Origin: Branchiostoma floridae
Taxonomy: Eukaryota > Chordata > Leptocardii > Amphioxiformes > Branchiostomatidae
Direction of reading: 5' to 3'
DNA length: 64,000 nucleotides
NCBI RefSeq assembly: GCF_000003815.2
Contig: NC_049983.1
Location: 2,840,350 to 2,904,349, forward strand
Numbering within the stretch: position 1 is the first letter of the stretch; each line of letters opens with the position of its first letter. The translations under genes were made by a program, and so were the position numbers. The notes under the pieces are model-generated. The model worked only from the letters and a program-made list of their open reading frames with translations, did no database searches and was not told the origin of the DNA. Shown here piece by piece: positions 33,440 to 46,683 of the stretch.

Positions 33440-35230
33440 AACATACGACTTCATTGCAAGGAATGAAAAGATGGTTTTATGATTTAAAAAATCAATCAGT
33501 AGGTATGCCGAGATATAAACAAGGGTGAATTGTGACCAGACGTGTGTGTCGAGTTCCCCATGCCAACAATTCTTTAAAAACATTTTTAAAATGTTTTCAA
33601 GCGTTCAAGATTTTTTCCTTCTCTTTTACCGTTACTACAAGTGTCGCCTGCAAAGTGACGATCACAATTATTTGAATTTTGGTACACATTATAAAAGACT
33701 ATAATTTATATCTATGCTCCAAAATTTGAGTCGTGCATCTTTCTCTGCTAATGGCCTATATTGTTTGTATATTTCTTTGAACACATTATGTATCAATCAA
33801 ACGACCTTTTCAATGAGCAACAAAATGACAAAAAATGGCGACTCAGTTAATATCTATTGTTAGAATATGATGCAAAGATAAACAATTTAAATGGGAACAT
33901 CTTTATAAACTGGTGCAAATATGAATAATGCACAATATCGCAAAAGTGTTAATCATGCTAAGTTTCGTCTGCTTAATGTACGTGCAGAACTTCCAATTGA
34001 CCTCCTCTGCAAAAGTCCTCGGCTCGTTTGAGACCTTTTCTGACCAGTGGAGGGCTGCTATATAAGTGCAACGTAGTCAGGCGAACATCTTTGGTAAAAA
34101 ATACAATCCTTATCACACTAATGAAAATAAACATAGAATATGTATTCTAAAAATAGAATACATGTACAACAACTATAACCAGAATGTTGTCTGTTTTAAT
34201 AATACTGCTGTTATAGGACAAAGCGCATTCCAGAAATGCTTCTAGGGCTGAGAAAATATAACAACTATGTTGTAACAGAATGAAGGCATCAGGACACAAA
34301 CGATAAATACATGACAGACATCTATTCTTTTCTTTAAAGCAAAGGCCTTGACTATCACTTAACGAAAGGACTCGACTCCTTGACTAACACTTAGCAAAAA
34401 TGACTCATTGTGTTCATCAATAGTATTGTTAGATTTTACAAAAATATCCATATTGTAAAAGGAAATACGGGTATATAAACTAGTGATTCTAATGTCAAGA
34501 ATGTGCATAACCGTGCAATTGGCTTCTTAAGAAAAATTGAGTGCAAAAACAATTTTAATACTAAAATAATACAAAAGATATACATTGAATATGAAGACAT
34601 ATCGGCTGGTGTAATCAACATGAATAAGTGTAAATATCGAATTGGCTTTTTTCTAGGAAAGGTTAAGAAAATAGTCAGACTCTGTACGACACAAGCTCCC
34701 ACTGCCCTGAGTCACTCCTTAATGGACATTACCAGTCATTGAGCAAAACGTAGGTTAACACATAAAGTGACGAACAAAGGCTAACACATAAAGTGATGAA
34801 CAATTAGAAACTTGATTACCCTACAGAAAAAACAAACAAACAAATTGAAAATGAAACTAAAATATACGTTCAATTGTTATACCAGTTTTATAAAGAGTGT
34901 GTCTAACAATTACAACTGTTTGAGTTCAACACATATCAGGCCAGTCATGGGAAGATTACCAGCTTCACAACGACATTAAAAGTTAACGTCCTCCAAGCAC
35001 CATATACAGTGCATATGGCGGTGCCCATCTCTGTTTTTTAGCCCTTGGGCCATATAACTTTGTGGAATGGTTTGCGTAAAAATGAAATGTTTAAAATGTA
35101 CCAAAAGATCTATTCTATTGTGAGGACTTTTGGCAAAAGCCGAATTTAAAACAGAATAGGTAGGTATATACGTACCACAGGGCACTATACTCCCTACTAA
35201 TTGTCTACTGTCTTGTAATTACTGTTGTTC
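33440..35230. other. Intergenic, AT-rich, no gene seen
   Basis: Only short frames without motifs. No splice-linked exons recognised on either strand. Confidence 0.5.
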
Positions 35231-35231
35231 T

Positions 35232-36500
35232 GTTGAATGAATGAATGGTTTATTGAAAAACGACATACTTCGCAGCCAAAGGCTGAATTGCGTATACGGT
35301 ACAAGTGTGGCACAATAACATGTCTCAACTTATCGTACACTTTAAAACTATAAGACAACTTTTCTCTTAATTGGAACATAAAAAACAATCGACTATTTAC
35401 ACTATCGCACAATAACATGTCTCGCCTTATCATACACTTTAAAACTTATAGACAATTGGTCTTATTCTGAACATGATAACACTCGACTATTCACAATATC
35501 AGCATTTGTTCAGGAGGTGGACTAGATATGGCATTGGGGAATTTCGGTATCGGTTTGTTCTGCACTTAACAGTTTTGAGCTTCTTAGAGTTCCTAGTGTT
35601 TCTACCATGGAGTTCCCCTACTGTGGGTGGGAGGAGTTCAGGGCTGAGTTTGCCAGCAAACTTCAGGCATAGGTCCTCTCGTCGGTCCTTCAGTGACTTT
35701 AGACCGGTTAGCTGCAGAGCTGACTCATAGCTAGTGTACTGTCCCTTCAGAATTGTGCGCAGCGCCCTCTTCTGGACCCGTTCCAACCTTGCAACCTGCA
35801 TACTTGTCAGTCCAGGATTCCATACAGGAACACAGTATTCCACCACTGGCCTGATGAATGACGTGTACACCTGAAGTAAGTCCTCGGATGACAGATGGAA
35901 GTTACGTAATCTCCTTAGCAGAAAGAGACGGCCATTTGCTTTTGAAAGCATGTACACCACGTTAGCCTCCCATTTCAAGTCAGCCTGTAGAAGTACTCCC
36001 AGGAGACGCGCAACTGACACAATCTCAAGTTCTTTACCATTGATGGTGAGAACCAGTGGTGGGGGAGGGCGCATCATGAAACAGAAGATCATTACCTTGC
36101 ATTTGTCCGCGTTTAAAAGCATGTGGTTTTGTTCTGACCATTGGTTGAAGTTGTCCATTTCCTGTTGCATGATGGACGGTTGCTGGTAGTGTCTGGATTC
36201 GGCCAATGATAAATCGTCCACAAACTTCCATTCCGACACCTCGGGGGGTATGTCTCTGACCGCATCGTCGAAGACTGCCAGGAAAATGAGTGGTCCTAAC
36301 AGTGTACCTTGCGGAACAGAGCAAGACAGCGTCTCCCATTCGGAAAGTTCCCCGCTGTAACGTACGCGTTGGCGGCGTGCAGACAAGAAGTCACATATCC
36401 ATGGAACGATGCACGGTCTTGTTCCAAGTTTAATCAGCTTACATATGGCAGTGGTATGATCAATGCGATCGAAGGCCTTCGAAAAATACGTTGTTATAGT
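35232..36500 (-). mobile_element. 5'-truncated LINE (CR1-like), C-terminal reverse transcriptase
   Basis: The minus strand reads FSKAFDRIDHTTAICKLIKL from about 36495, then CSVPQGTLLGPLIFLAVFDD, KFVDDLSLAESRHYQ, NADKCKVMIF and a long thumb and C-terminal region to a stop at 35499. These are RT motifs 3 to 7 with FVDD at the active site. The 3' UTR carries a duplicated segment of about 100 bp (35306-35404 and 35405-35500) and ends with a (TTCA)n-like tail near 35232. Typical target-primed 5' truncation; the remaining frame is intact for 295 codons. Confidence 0.85.
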
Positions 36501-36900
36501 TTAAGACAATGGACACCAAGTTAGTAACAAACGCCCCTTATCAATGAGAAAATAGCAAGATATTATGTCAAAGATCAAAATGCCACTTTAAAGTACAAAC
36601 TGTACGACAGGGTGTAACAGTCTTTCTCAAGGTGTAGAAGGAAATGCACACCCATCCTTCACCTTAAAAAGTCACGTGTAGGCCAGGCAGACGGGTCGCA
36701 AACCCCACCCTGTCTGCTTACCATTGTCTTCCGAGACAGATCGATGCCAACAACAACAAAGGCGGTATGAAAAACAGCAATTCTGATAACTAAAAATATC
36801 ATACACCCAAATGTTAAATGGGGCGTAGAATTATCTATTGCGTACAATACAATAGGCCCCGTGTGTGTGTGTGAAACGATTGTGGCTAATGGTGGGTGCC

Positions 36901-38006
36901 GGTGTGACAGCGATCTCGCCCCCCCGCCCCCCCCTGAATTCGCCCCCNNNNNNNNNNNNNNNNNNNNNNNNNNNNNNNNNNNNNNNNNNNNNNNNNNNNN
37001 NNNNNNNNNNNNNNNNNNNNNNNNNNNNNNNNNNNNNNNNNNNNNNNNNNNNNNNNNNNNNNNNNNNNNNNNNNNNNNNNNNNNNNNNNNNNNNNNNNNN
37101 NNNNNNNNNNNNNNNNNNNNNNNNNNNNNNNNNNNNNNNNNNNNNNNNNNNNNNNNNNNNNNNNNNNNNNNNNNNNNNNNNNNNNNNNNNNNNNNNNNNN
37201 NNNNNNNNNNNNNNNNNNNNNNNNNNNNNNNNNNNNNNNNNNNNNNNNNNNNNNNNNNNNNNNNNNNNNNNNNNNNNNNNNNNNNNNNNNNNNNNNNNNN
37301 NNNNNNNNNNNNNNNNNNNNNNNNNNNAATATGAAGTCTCTACCATGAAGTGACCACAAAAGAACTATGTAATGTCTTTATTAATTATGCACATATTAGG
37401 TATTAATTAGAATAACGCACATTTTGGTACATGTATATGCACCTGGCCATCTTCACCTCCAACATGACTATTTTTTCTAGTATTTAGGAACTGATGCATT
37501 TACCCGTGTTTCTTAAGACTGGTACTTTACCAGTGTTTGTGTAGCATTTAGCAACAGCTATATCAACTTGCGCGTAGATAGTGTTTATAATGAGAAACTA
37601 TTATTTACGTACGTGTGTTTTTGTTAGTGCTTTGGAAATGTTTCCAGCACAAGAAAGAAAACACTGTGACAAATTGAAAACATATAGCTGACGTATTCCG
37701 TACCATAGACGGTGTTGATTTATACGTTCGCAGTAGCACTGTTTTTATGCCACCTCAGCTGCAAAAATTGTCTTTTTCATTTCAATGTCATGTTTGCACC
37801 GAACAATATAGTATCGACTTTCGAGGTATGACATCTTTCGGTACGGTAATAAGGTGCCATATAGGTACCAGGTAACACACCATATACGTTACTCCCCAGG
37901 TGCAGTATAGTACCAGGTAGCGCACCTGTAATATGTAGTAACCAGCTGCTCTTTGGGGGGGGGGGGGGGCGAAAACGCTAAAGGGGGGCGAAAACGCTGT
38001 CACACC
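36901..38006. mobile_element. DNA element with GGTGTGACAGCG TIRs inserted in the dispersed repeat; contains gap
   Basis: Left end GGTGTGACAGCG (36901-36912) and right end CGCTGTCACACC (37995-38006), each followed inward by TCGCCCCCC-type sequence. Copy 1 near 3345-3355 runs straight through the site, so it is an empty site. 380 bases of N (36948-37327) lie inside; the visible part holds no coding frame. Confidence 0.75.
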
Positions 38007-38077
38007 GGTACAAAACTTTTTTTTTGGTGGGTACCGATACTAAACCGTTTCTTTTTGCCTGCATGAAAAAATACAGG

Positions 38078-38370
38078 TACTTGACTTGACTTGACTTTAT
38101 TCAAATCCACTTTTAGCTATTACAACATTATGTTGCCAGCTATTCTTCCAGTGGTCTACATAAAATACATAGATACACGCACAACATTACATACATACAA
38201 AACATAATATGTACATTGCAAACTATACAACTGAGAGAAAAACAAGTTTTACTGTTTTACTCTTTTTGATATGAATCACGTTTAGGACTTTAACTAGAGA
38301 CTCTGGTATTGATTTTGAGAATTTAGAGCAAGCTATGTCAGATAGGGGCCTATGGAGTGAAATATGTACT
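38078..38370 (-). mobile_element. LINE 3' end fragment
   Basis: The plus strand starts with (TTGAC)n followed by TTTATTCAAATCCAC. On the minus strand this is an AATAAA followed by a short tandem tail, the same organisation as the 3' end of the LINE at 42526. No coding part remains. Confidence 0.5.
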
Positions 38371-39542
38371 TACTTTGTGCCGACCTCCGGTCGATGATGA
38401 TGATGATGATTCTTGGCTGGGAAGAATATTTTAGCCTCGGGTGGGATTTCAACCCCCTAAAAAATGGCTGTCGCCTGAGAAGCCACGAATAATTCAAATA
38501 GTAGCCAAAAATGGAACAATTCAGTTCCCGGAATGATTGTTCGGCAAATAAAACCAGCTACCCAGGATTTTTGTGGTTGTTTAGAAAATATATATTTACA
38601 CCCCTTTCTAAATACGGAGTGATATGGTCTTCCCTCTCTCAACCTTCTTAATTGCGGACAGCTGTCTGTTTTGATGTTTTCAATATGGGAGTGTGTGGAA
38701 GGGGCGTTTCTGGCGCTATATCTCCAGAACAGAACAGAACGTGTGATTGCGATGATATTTGATACATAGGTTGAGGGTGGTTACCTTATGCTCATGATTG
38801 ATTTTGGGCCTTCTTGTGTTTGAATTTGACAATGCAGGTATCCTTTGGTGCGTTGAAGGGGCGTTTCCGGCGCTATATCTCCAGAGCGAAACATCTGATC
38901 GCAAAGATCTTTCGTACATGGGCTGGTTGGGGCTGCCTAACGCTAAGGCTTGATTTTGGGCCTCGTGGTGTTTGAACTTGACTCTCGTCGGGCCTTTGTA
39001 ATTTACTGTGTTTGGGCATGGACATGCTGTGGTCTTGATTTGTTTTGTTTTGGACGCGTACCTCTCAATGTAAGTCTGAAGTGGTATTAGTTTGTTCCCC
39101 CTTACAGCATACCCTTGGGCTGTAACTCAACCCGGGTACAGTGTGAGACTGTAAAGGCACCGAAGCAATGAGTCGACGGAGACCGCCAACACTATCCCAG
39201 CTGCTAACATTTGGACTAGACCACATAAAAACTGTTTGGTCTATCTTGATAAAGGACCAATGTATCCACAGATTTGTAATACGCATCATGCACAAAATCA
39301 AAGTCAAGTTGATATCAAAAAATAATCGGTGTCATAATACACTTCAGTTCTACTTTTATTAAATTGTACTGTATAACTGCCGTGCACCCCCCCCCCTACC
39401 GACCTTAATTTTTTAAGGGCTGAAACAGGACACAACAGGCCTAAGCTGACTCGCTTCTTGCGAGATTCTCTCTGTTGATCCGCTTGTCGACTTCAATTTA
39501 CATCATTGTAGCATTTTCTTAACAGTATAACATCGACAATCA

Positions 39543-39742
39543 TATTATTCCACCAGGTCTCATAATACCGCCACCTCAAAAACCGTTAGTATAGAGGTCT
39601 TCCCAAGATTGTCTTGAACACCGAATGTTAAATATCCTAAATGTAATACAATTCAGATATTTCGGTGTTGCATCAATCTTGAGAAGGCGTCTATAGCAAC
39701 GTTTTTTGAGAAGGCGGTATAATGGCACCTGGTGGAATTATG
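39543..39742. mobile_element. MITE with about 90-bp TIRs
   Basis: Left TATTATTCCACCAGGT...ATAATACCGCC; right is the complement of CATAATTCCACCAGGTGCCA. Its end phrase recurs inside tandem units A-C at 5300, 6950 and 8450. Confidence 0.78.
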
Positions 39743-39749
39743 AGAATAT

Positions 39750-41050
39750 ATGTTACACCTCCATCTGGATCGGCCATTTTATCACGTCCTGTTGCTCATA
39801 TATATAACTGATGTGACAGAAGGAAGAAAGTGAATTGGTATGGCCAAAGGAGCTTTTCACACAGGAAAGAAGCAGACTCACCTGTCATAACGTTGCTCTT
39901 GGCAACGCATAACAACAGCTCTGAGGTTCTAAAGCACAAAAGCTTCCAGCGTCACAAACAAAAGACACTTGATCCAACATTTTCGGTCTAAAAGCAATGT
40001 TTTGTACAGTTTTCCTGTTATAAGATCAACTGGATAAATGCTAAATTATCGAGAGACTAATAACTTAAGACTTAATCAAAGAAGAAATACAGTTACCAAC
40101 CGGAACCAGGAAAGTGAATCAATAGCTACAAAGAGGAAATGTTTAATGTTTTTCTTTTCTTCTCTGCAATTAGGATTATTTCAATCCAGCAGGTCCACAG
40201 AATAATCAGATAGAAATCACATGGCTTTGTACTGTGATGAAAATCTGTATTGTACCTGGGCAACCATTAATTTGCTTACCTATTTAGGTACATTGTAATG
40301 TCAACATCCGTATGAACTTGACTTTCATCTCTTCAAAACATACACCAGAGTCTGACTAAATTAAACAAGCACGTTTTCAGAGACCTAAATTCAATTTCAT
40401 CCACTTGAGAGAGCAGATTATGCAACTGTGTGAATACACATACACACACGTATATAAATTGGGGTATAGTTGAACAAACTGCGCAGTTGTACAGTTGGCT
40501 ACGCTTGGCACAACAGTCACAACCAAGACTTCCCTGGCTTTTCCAGGACCACCCGTACAATCTACAGGTGTTTGTGACCGAATACAGAGATTTTAGACAC
40601 GGTTTCTTGGTAAGTCTTTATCTTATTTATATTGAACTCTTGTAACTTTAAACAAGAGCCATGAGACTTACATGCTTCTTAGGGATGTGTTAGAGGCAGT
40701 TGCACTCTGCAAGTAAAGGTTACTGTAACCTGGCCGGACTCTCTATATATGGTGGAGATGAGTCTCCAGCTCTCTGTCGCTGGAATAACTGTTCGCATCT
40801 AATAGGATTTTCACCTGGTAGAAGTTTTTCCCAGTCTGTTCGTGGGTAAAACTTTGATCAAACCTGACCTGGGTCTTGTTTGTAAAAAAAGGATCTACAA
40901 AGTATATTTTACCCATTTGACTTGAATTATTTGTATTTTAATATACTTCCTCTTTGTAACATATTGTACATAGCCTAATAGTAACTAAATCATGATTCTG
41001 TAACATTGTGGTTCAAGCGCCTCTAAACCGACCATGCCAACGGGTCTGAA
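39750..41050. other. Intergenic, no gene seen
   Basis: No recognisable exon, RNA gene or repeat boundary beyond short simple sequence. Confidence 0.45.
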
Positions 41051-41054
41051 CCTT

Positions 41055-41288
41055 TCCCATATGGTCTAGTGGTTAGGATTTGGCGTTCTCACAGTCAAGG
41101 CCCGGGTTCGTTTCCCGGTGTAGGAACCAATGCAAGATGGCTCCTGGGATTTGACCCCGCACCGAACCTCGAGCAGCCAGATAACAAACCCAACATGCTA
41201 ACTGCTACGCCAAAAGGGCCAGACCCTTTGGGATGGTCAGTTTGGCCGGCGCTTGGCCCCCTCTGTTACATATCTAGCAATCTGTAAT
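41055..41288 (+). repeat. tRNA-Glu-derived SINE
   Basis: 41055-41126 closely resembles tRNA-Glu: TCCCATATGGTCTAGTGGTT, anticodon CTC in TTCTCAC, and GGCCCGGGTTCG. One acceptor-stem and one anticodon-stem mismatch are present. CCA follows the discriminator at 41127-41129 as if copied from a mature tRNA, then a body of about 160 bp ends in ATCTGTAATAGG. A retroposed SINE is more likely than a working tRNA gene. Confidence 0.6.
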
Positions 41289-41289
41289 A

Positions 41290-42520
41290 GGTGACATAAT
41301 TCTATTGATCATGTAGCCATAGACTAGTGCATTACCCGAGTTTTTCGTGGAAACTACATATACATTTGTAAAATTTAGCTAGAACCCAAGGGATGCCTGT
41401 GGAAATATATGGAATTCATACGTCAAGTTGTACCGAATTCATACAATCCACTACTGATTAAGAAACACACTAATTTTAGATAATTCATAAGACCAATAGT
41501 AAGGATTGTAAGATTCCTTAAGATATCGTCATATTTAAATTCATATTTTAGTAGTGGACCATATGAATTCCTTAAATTTGTATGTTTCTTAGTTGCTGCA
41601 TCTATTTTTTTTCGTTATGACAGCGGTTTTGATTTTGAGGTCACCTGAGTTACCGCCCAATGACAGCCGCCCAGACCCTAGCCATATAGCCCCACCCACT
41701 GTAAGTCATCCCCTGACTGCTGAGAGCGTGTACTCAGCCCATCCAACAATAATTAAGATTATTTCTTACATTGAATTTACACCGTAGTCCACTGTTGTCT
41801 GCTAATTAAGGTTACATGTCTCATTTCCGTGTATACTGGGATCTCTAAGAAATCGACTTTGACATAATTTTAAGTTGTCTTGAACTGAAATAAATGTATG
41901 AATAAATTAATAAGCTGTGAATCTTTTACATTTCAAATTCATTAAATTTGTATGGATTCCGTAAAATTTCTATGAATTTGGTAACATTGAATATTTCCAT
42001 GTATAGGCACCCTGCATCCATAGTCACTGCGTCACAGCTAACACACTTGAACCATTATGCACACAGTTTGATCAGGCAGACCGGAAAGTCCTTGACAGAC
42101 CAACACAACTTGGAAGCTGAACACAGAATCCTTGTTCTACAGAGTACTCAATTGTGAAGAACTAATCAAGGTATGCAAATAATGAATAGCTAGCCCGTTT
42201 TCTAGAATCTTTAGTTACAGTATAGGTTCGCATAAGTTCTTAGAAATCATAAATTGCCCTACGATACCCATCACTATACAAGTAGGAAAATTAATTCTTT
42301 TAGCAATTGTTGTGAGAGAAAAGAAACTGATGAAGGCACTTTATGTATGTCGTCATTGTATCTTTAAGTTATTATTTTTGCTATTGTTTCTATCTGTCAT
42401 TGTAGTCATTTTACTACTTTTTCTCATATTGTTTCTTTTATCATTGTGGTTGTTATATCTTATGTTTGTTACGTTGCTATGGACATATCCTGTCTGAAAG
42501 CAAAGAATAAAGTTCCAAGT
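41290..42520. other. Intergenic, no gene seen
   Basis: AT-rich sequence. A short frame at 42312-42497 is hydrophobic only because the DNA is T-rich and is not called. Confidence 0.45.
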
Positions 42521-42669
42521 ATACAAGTCAAGTCAAGTCAAGTCAAGTTTATTGCACAACGATTGCAACAGGTACAATGTATGGCAAATTACGTATAACT
42601 AACAACTACAAACTACTTACATCAGTATACTAGTCTAGCAAGATAGAAAATATGGCGGCATAGTGTATT

Positions 42670-45600
42670 TCACATTGTTAAAGCACTACTTCTCTTTTGC
42701 ATAGCATTATATATAAATTGGCCTAGGTGCACAGATATGGAGTCAGGACATGATAGAAGTACATCAAATATTTCTCTGCTTGTTTTAGGTAATGTTGTTC
42801 CGTTGTTATACATTGTCAATAACTTTTTCCTTTCTTCATTGTAATAAGGGCATATCATCAGGAAATGATATTCATCTTCAATACTGTCTTTGCAGATGGG
42901 ACACATTCTCTTTTCAGCTGGTATATTTTTGTGACGACCCTTTTCAATTTCCAAAGCATGTGCTCCAATCCTTAGTTTTGTTATGCTATTAGTAAATGAT
43001 CTGTTTTGAATTGATAATAGGTACTTTTCTAGAGCGAAGGTTGTTTTGATTTTCGAATATGTTGCCAGTTTACTAAAGTTTCTTATCTTTTGTCTCCAGT
43101 TCGAAAGAAATGTGTCCTTTAGACGTTCCCGTGTTGGTAAAAAATCTGATACACCATCTACCCGTCCTGTTCTTGTTCGATTTAGGAAGTATACTGATAA
43201 ACTGAATATCATATATCAATCAGACGCCCTTAGAAATCAGAATGTAACACCAGAGCAGCCTATTATTTCCTACGAGATTCCCGATCTAGAACATGTACAT
43301 GGTTCCAAAATATTTGGCATCCGCATTTAGGGTTTAGCCCAACATTTGGTGGAAACATACCTAGTTCGCCCAGTACGGCGGCATTCACAGAACTTCTAGG
43401 AACGCTAAGTAATATTTTACAGTAGTTAAGTAGTACATGTTCTAGATCGGGAATCTCGTAAGAAATAATAGGCTGCTCTGGTGTTACATTCTGATTTCTA
43501 AGGGCGTCTGATTGATATATGATATTCAGTTTATCAGTATACTTCCTAAATCGAACAAGAACAGGACGGGTAGATGGTGTATCAGATTTTTTACCAACAC
43601 GGGTAGCCTTAAGTATATCTATACCTGGTCCAAGTATCGGGGAAATGATGTTTGAGACTGTATCTCTAACACTTTCATTCGGACATTCCTCTATTCCTTT
43701 TAGAATGAGCTCTTTGCCTTGAGCGTTTGTTCCAAGTATTTCCCCACAATAGAGCAAGATCGGCTTGATTAGGCTATTGAATAAATCCAGGGCAAGAGAT
43801 ATTGAGGGATTATGATTTGATGCTAGCAATGATTTAAGTTTAAAGGATGCTCGCATAGCTTTTACTCTGAGTTGTTTATTGGCACGGTGGAATGATCCTG
43901 ATGGTGTGATATCTACTCCTAGGTAAGTGTAAAAGTTTGTGAAATTTATAGTTTGTCCTTGTGATTGAAAGGGGGAGCGTTTATTACAATAAGTTCTTCC
44001 ATTTTTTGAAAATATCATAATTTTAGTTTTTTCTCTATTTATCGACAGTTTCCGAGTGGAACAAAATTTATCTAATCTTTCCAGGCAATTTTGAAGACCC
44101 CTTTCTGTCTGTGAAATGAGCACAAGATCGTCTGCCCAAAGAAGGCTATTTATGGGGATATCTTTTAAGATTACGGGGTCGCATAATTGTGAAGTTAATG
44201 TGGCTGGAAGATCATTGACAAATAAATTAAAGAGGAGTGGACTTAGATTGCATCCCTGTCGCACCACAAGAAGATCTGAAGTAATCTGAAAGGCCGTGAG
44301 ACGTTTTTACACAATACTCTATATTACTGTACATTGATTGTATAATTCTGAAGAAATTGCCACCTATACCTGACGATAAGACTTTGTAGAATAAGCCATT
44401 TCTCCATACAGAGTCAAAGGCTTTTCTGAAGTCTACAAAGCATGTGTATAGTTTTCCTCCAGGTACAGACAACTGTTTATCAATGAGAGATTTTAGCACA
44501 AAGATATTATCACTGGTCCGAAAGTCTTTTCTAAATCCGGATTGAAAGGGGGACAGAATATTGTTGTTTTCTAAGAGTAGTTGTAAGCGGTTGCTGAGTA
44601 CTGATGTGAACAACTTTCCGACACAGCTAGAAATGGCAATACCTCGGTAATTTGAGGGGTTTGACGGATTGCCGCTTTTGTATATGGGGACAAGAATGCT
44701 CTGGCTCCATTCGTGTGGGAAATACCCAGAGCTAAGGACTATATTAAAGAGTTTATGCAATGGCGGTATAAGTTGTGTATCAGCATTTTTCAACATTTCA
44801 TTAATGACGGAGTCTGTTCCACACGCTTTGCTGCATTTTAATTTACGCAGCCCCTGCAAGATTTCTTCATTTGAAATGTCGAAATCTAGCGGTTTTTTTG
44901 TAAGTTTTTCTAGCGTGTGGATAATGTTGTCTGTAATGTTGTCTGCAGGGTCGGTATTGACAGAGTGTGCTTCAGTGCTTTTGTTAGCCGTTTGTTGGAC
45001 AAGTTCAGGCCTCACATTGTAAACATGTTGGTGGAAATCTTTATCGGATTTACTACATTCAATGAGGTCATTTAAGTTTTTAAAGTGGGTTCTCCACTCT
45101 TCGGGGTTAATATTATTATCGATGTCCTGTTGATCACTTTCATCCTGCTTTTGTAGCTTTAATTCTCTCCAGAATTTTTAAGGATTTTCTTTACTGAGTT
45201 TGCTTAGCTTGTGCCATTGTCTTTCGTTGAAAAGCCTTTTTTCTGTTTTAATTTTCTTCTTGTAGACTTTAAGGTTGCAGAAATATGTGTGTCGGATATC
45301 AAGTCTCCACGGACATTTTGAAAACTGGGAAGCTAAGTTATTAATTTTGCGTTTCAGAGAGGCGCATGATGGGGTGTACCATGGCTTACTTTTCTTTTTC
45401 TTTCTTCTTTTGTTCCTGAAAGTAATTTTCCGTAAAGATTTGTCCGCTACACGTGTTATTATGCCGGCAAATTCCTTTACTGCACTGTCTACATTGCAGA
45501 ATGACTTGTTCATAAAATTTTGTATGTCATTCAATGTTGATGGATCACATAGCGTGTCTGAGAATTTCGCTTTTGAGTCATCATCCCAAATGTACTTACT

Positions 45601-46521
45601 TGGCAGGGGATGAGTCGGGAATTGAACCTGTTTTATGTATGGTGAATAATTTGTCGAAATAGAACAAGACAACAAACAATGGTCTGAGAACACAGAAAGG
45701 TCGTTCACTTTCAAATACTGAATTTTGGAGAGAAATTCCGAGCTAACAATGAAGTAATCAACCACACTTGAACCATTGTACTTGTGGCAGGTAAATTTAC
45801 CGGATAGGTCTCCTGCAACCCGGCCATTTAGGATACTAAGATTGGCTGCTGTACAAAGGTCAATTAAATTATTACCATATCTATTAGTTGTTTTGTCGTA
45901 GCTAGCCCTATGAGGCATGTCTTTTATATCTATGAAATCGTGGTTTAGACAATCATCTTCAATTACTGTTTCCTGTAGGGACGCTGTTCTGGCGTTAAAA
46001 TCACCAAGCAGCATGACGTTACCTTGATTTGAGAATTTGCATATGTCATCTTGCACGATATCAAATAGGGAATTGTTTTTCGTTTCTGGGATTGACGAGT
46101 TTTCTGGGGAGAAATACACACAGCCGACAAACAGATCTTGCTCTAGGCCAAAGAATATCTTATCTAACTTACACCAGAGGATATCTTGGTGTTTAGATGG
46201 TAGTTTTGTAAGGCCTTTGGTGAGTTTGTTTTTGAACATTATGACTATCCCGCCTGAATTCCTTTTGGCAGTCTTTTTAACGTCCCTATCACTTCTAAAA
46301 TAATTAAAAGATTCTATTCTACAATGTTCTCCTGGCTTAAGCCAGGTCTCCTGGAGACACACAAAATCATATTCTTCTAGACTAGAAACAAATTCTTCAT
46401 CTTGACATTTCCTCCGAAGACCACCTTGAACGTTCCAAGAACAAAACTTAAGTGCTTCCTTTTGAATAGACATTCTTGGGTCGGAGGTGTCGAATGGGGA
46501 AACTAGAGATATCACAGACAA
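42670..46521 (-). pseudogene. LINE ORF2: AP endonuclease, reverse transcriptase, C-terminal zinc finger (broken)
   Basis: Endonuclease from 46521: FCSWNVQGG, VCLQETWLK, GDFNART and FSDHCLLS are the EEP catalytic motifs. An in-frame TAA at 45178-45180 interrupts it; the same frame resumes with the RT (ACGTDSVINEML, YRGIAISSCVGKLFT, CFVDFRKAFDSVWRNG). A frameshift near 44264 moves to VRQGCNLSPLLFNLFVNDLP and LLWADDLVLISQ (catalytic ADD). Near 43300 the frame runs into an inverted duplicate, then 43130-42670 reads ERLKDTFLSNWRQK and MCPICKDSIEDEYHFLMICP (CCHC motif). At least three lesions, but most sequence is well kept, so the copy is fairly young. Confidence 0.88.
43128..43603. repeat. 171-bp inverted duplication inside the LINE
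   Basis: 43128-43298 is the reverse complement of 43433-43603 with about one difference; a 134-bp spacer separates the arms. The minus-strand arm is the native ORF2 sequence; the other is an inverted extra copy interrupting the C-terminal coding region. Confidence 0.92.
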
Positions 46522-46683
46522 TAGTTAGAGCATGGTTACATGTGAGCGGAGTGCATACATACAATCTTAACGAAATTGTGTACCTGTGTTTCTTGGATGT
46601 GTATATATACTCACAGTCACAGATTGTCCAAAGTATTCCAATCTGTGCATTACTGTTTCACTTTCACTGCTTGAGGAAGTCCG

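Larger units (their letters stand above)
36615..39260 (-). repeat. Dispersed element, copy 2 of the inverted pair
   Basis: Reverse complement relative of 2180-3670. It is interrupted by a TIR element at 36901-38006 and differs internally where a LINE 3' end lies (38078-38370). The small structured repeat is at 36625-36755. Confidence 0.65.

Noticed and set aside
36831-37359. Open frames of 157-171 codons
   Set aside because: They consist almost entirely of N from the assembly gap.
41055-41126. Functional tRNA-Glu gene
   Set aside because: Stem mismatches, encoded CCA and a SINE body downstream make a retroposed copy more likely.
42312-42497. Small hydrophobic membrane protein
   Set aside because: Leu/Phe/Val content follows from T-rich DNA; no conserved motif and no splice context.
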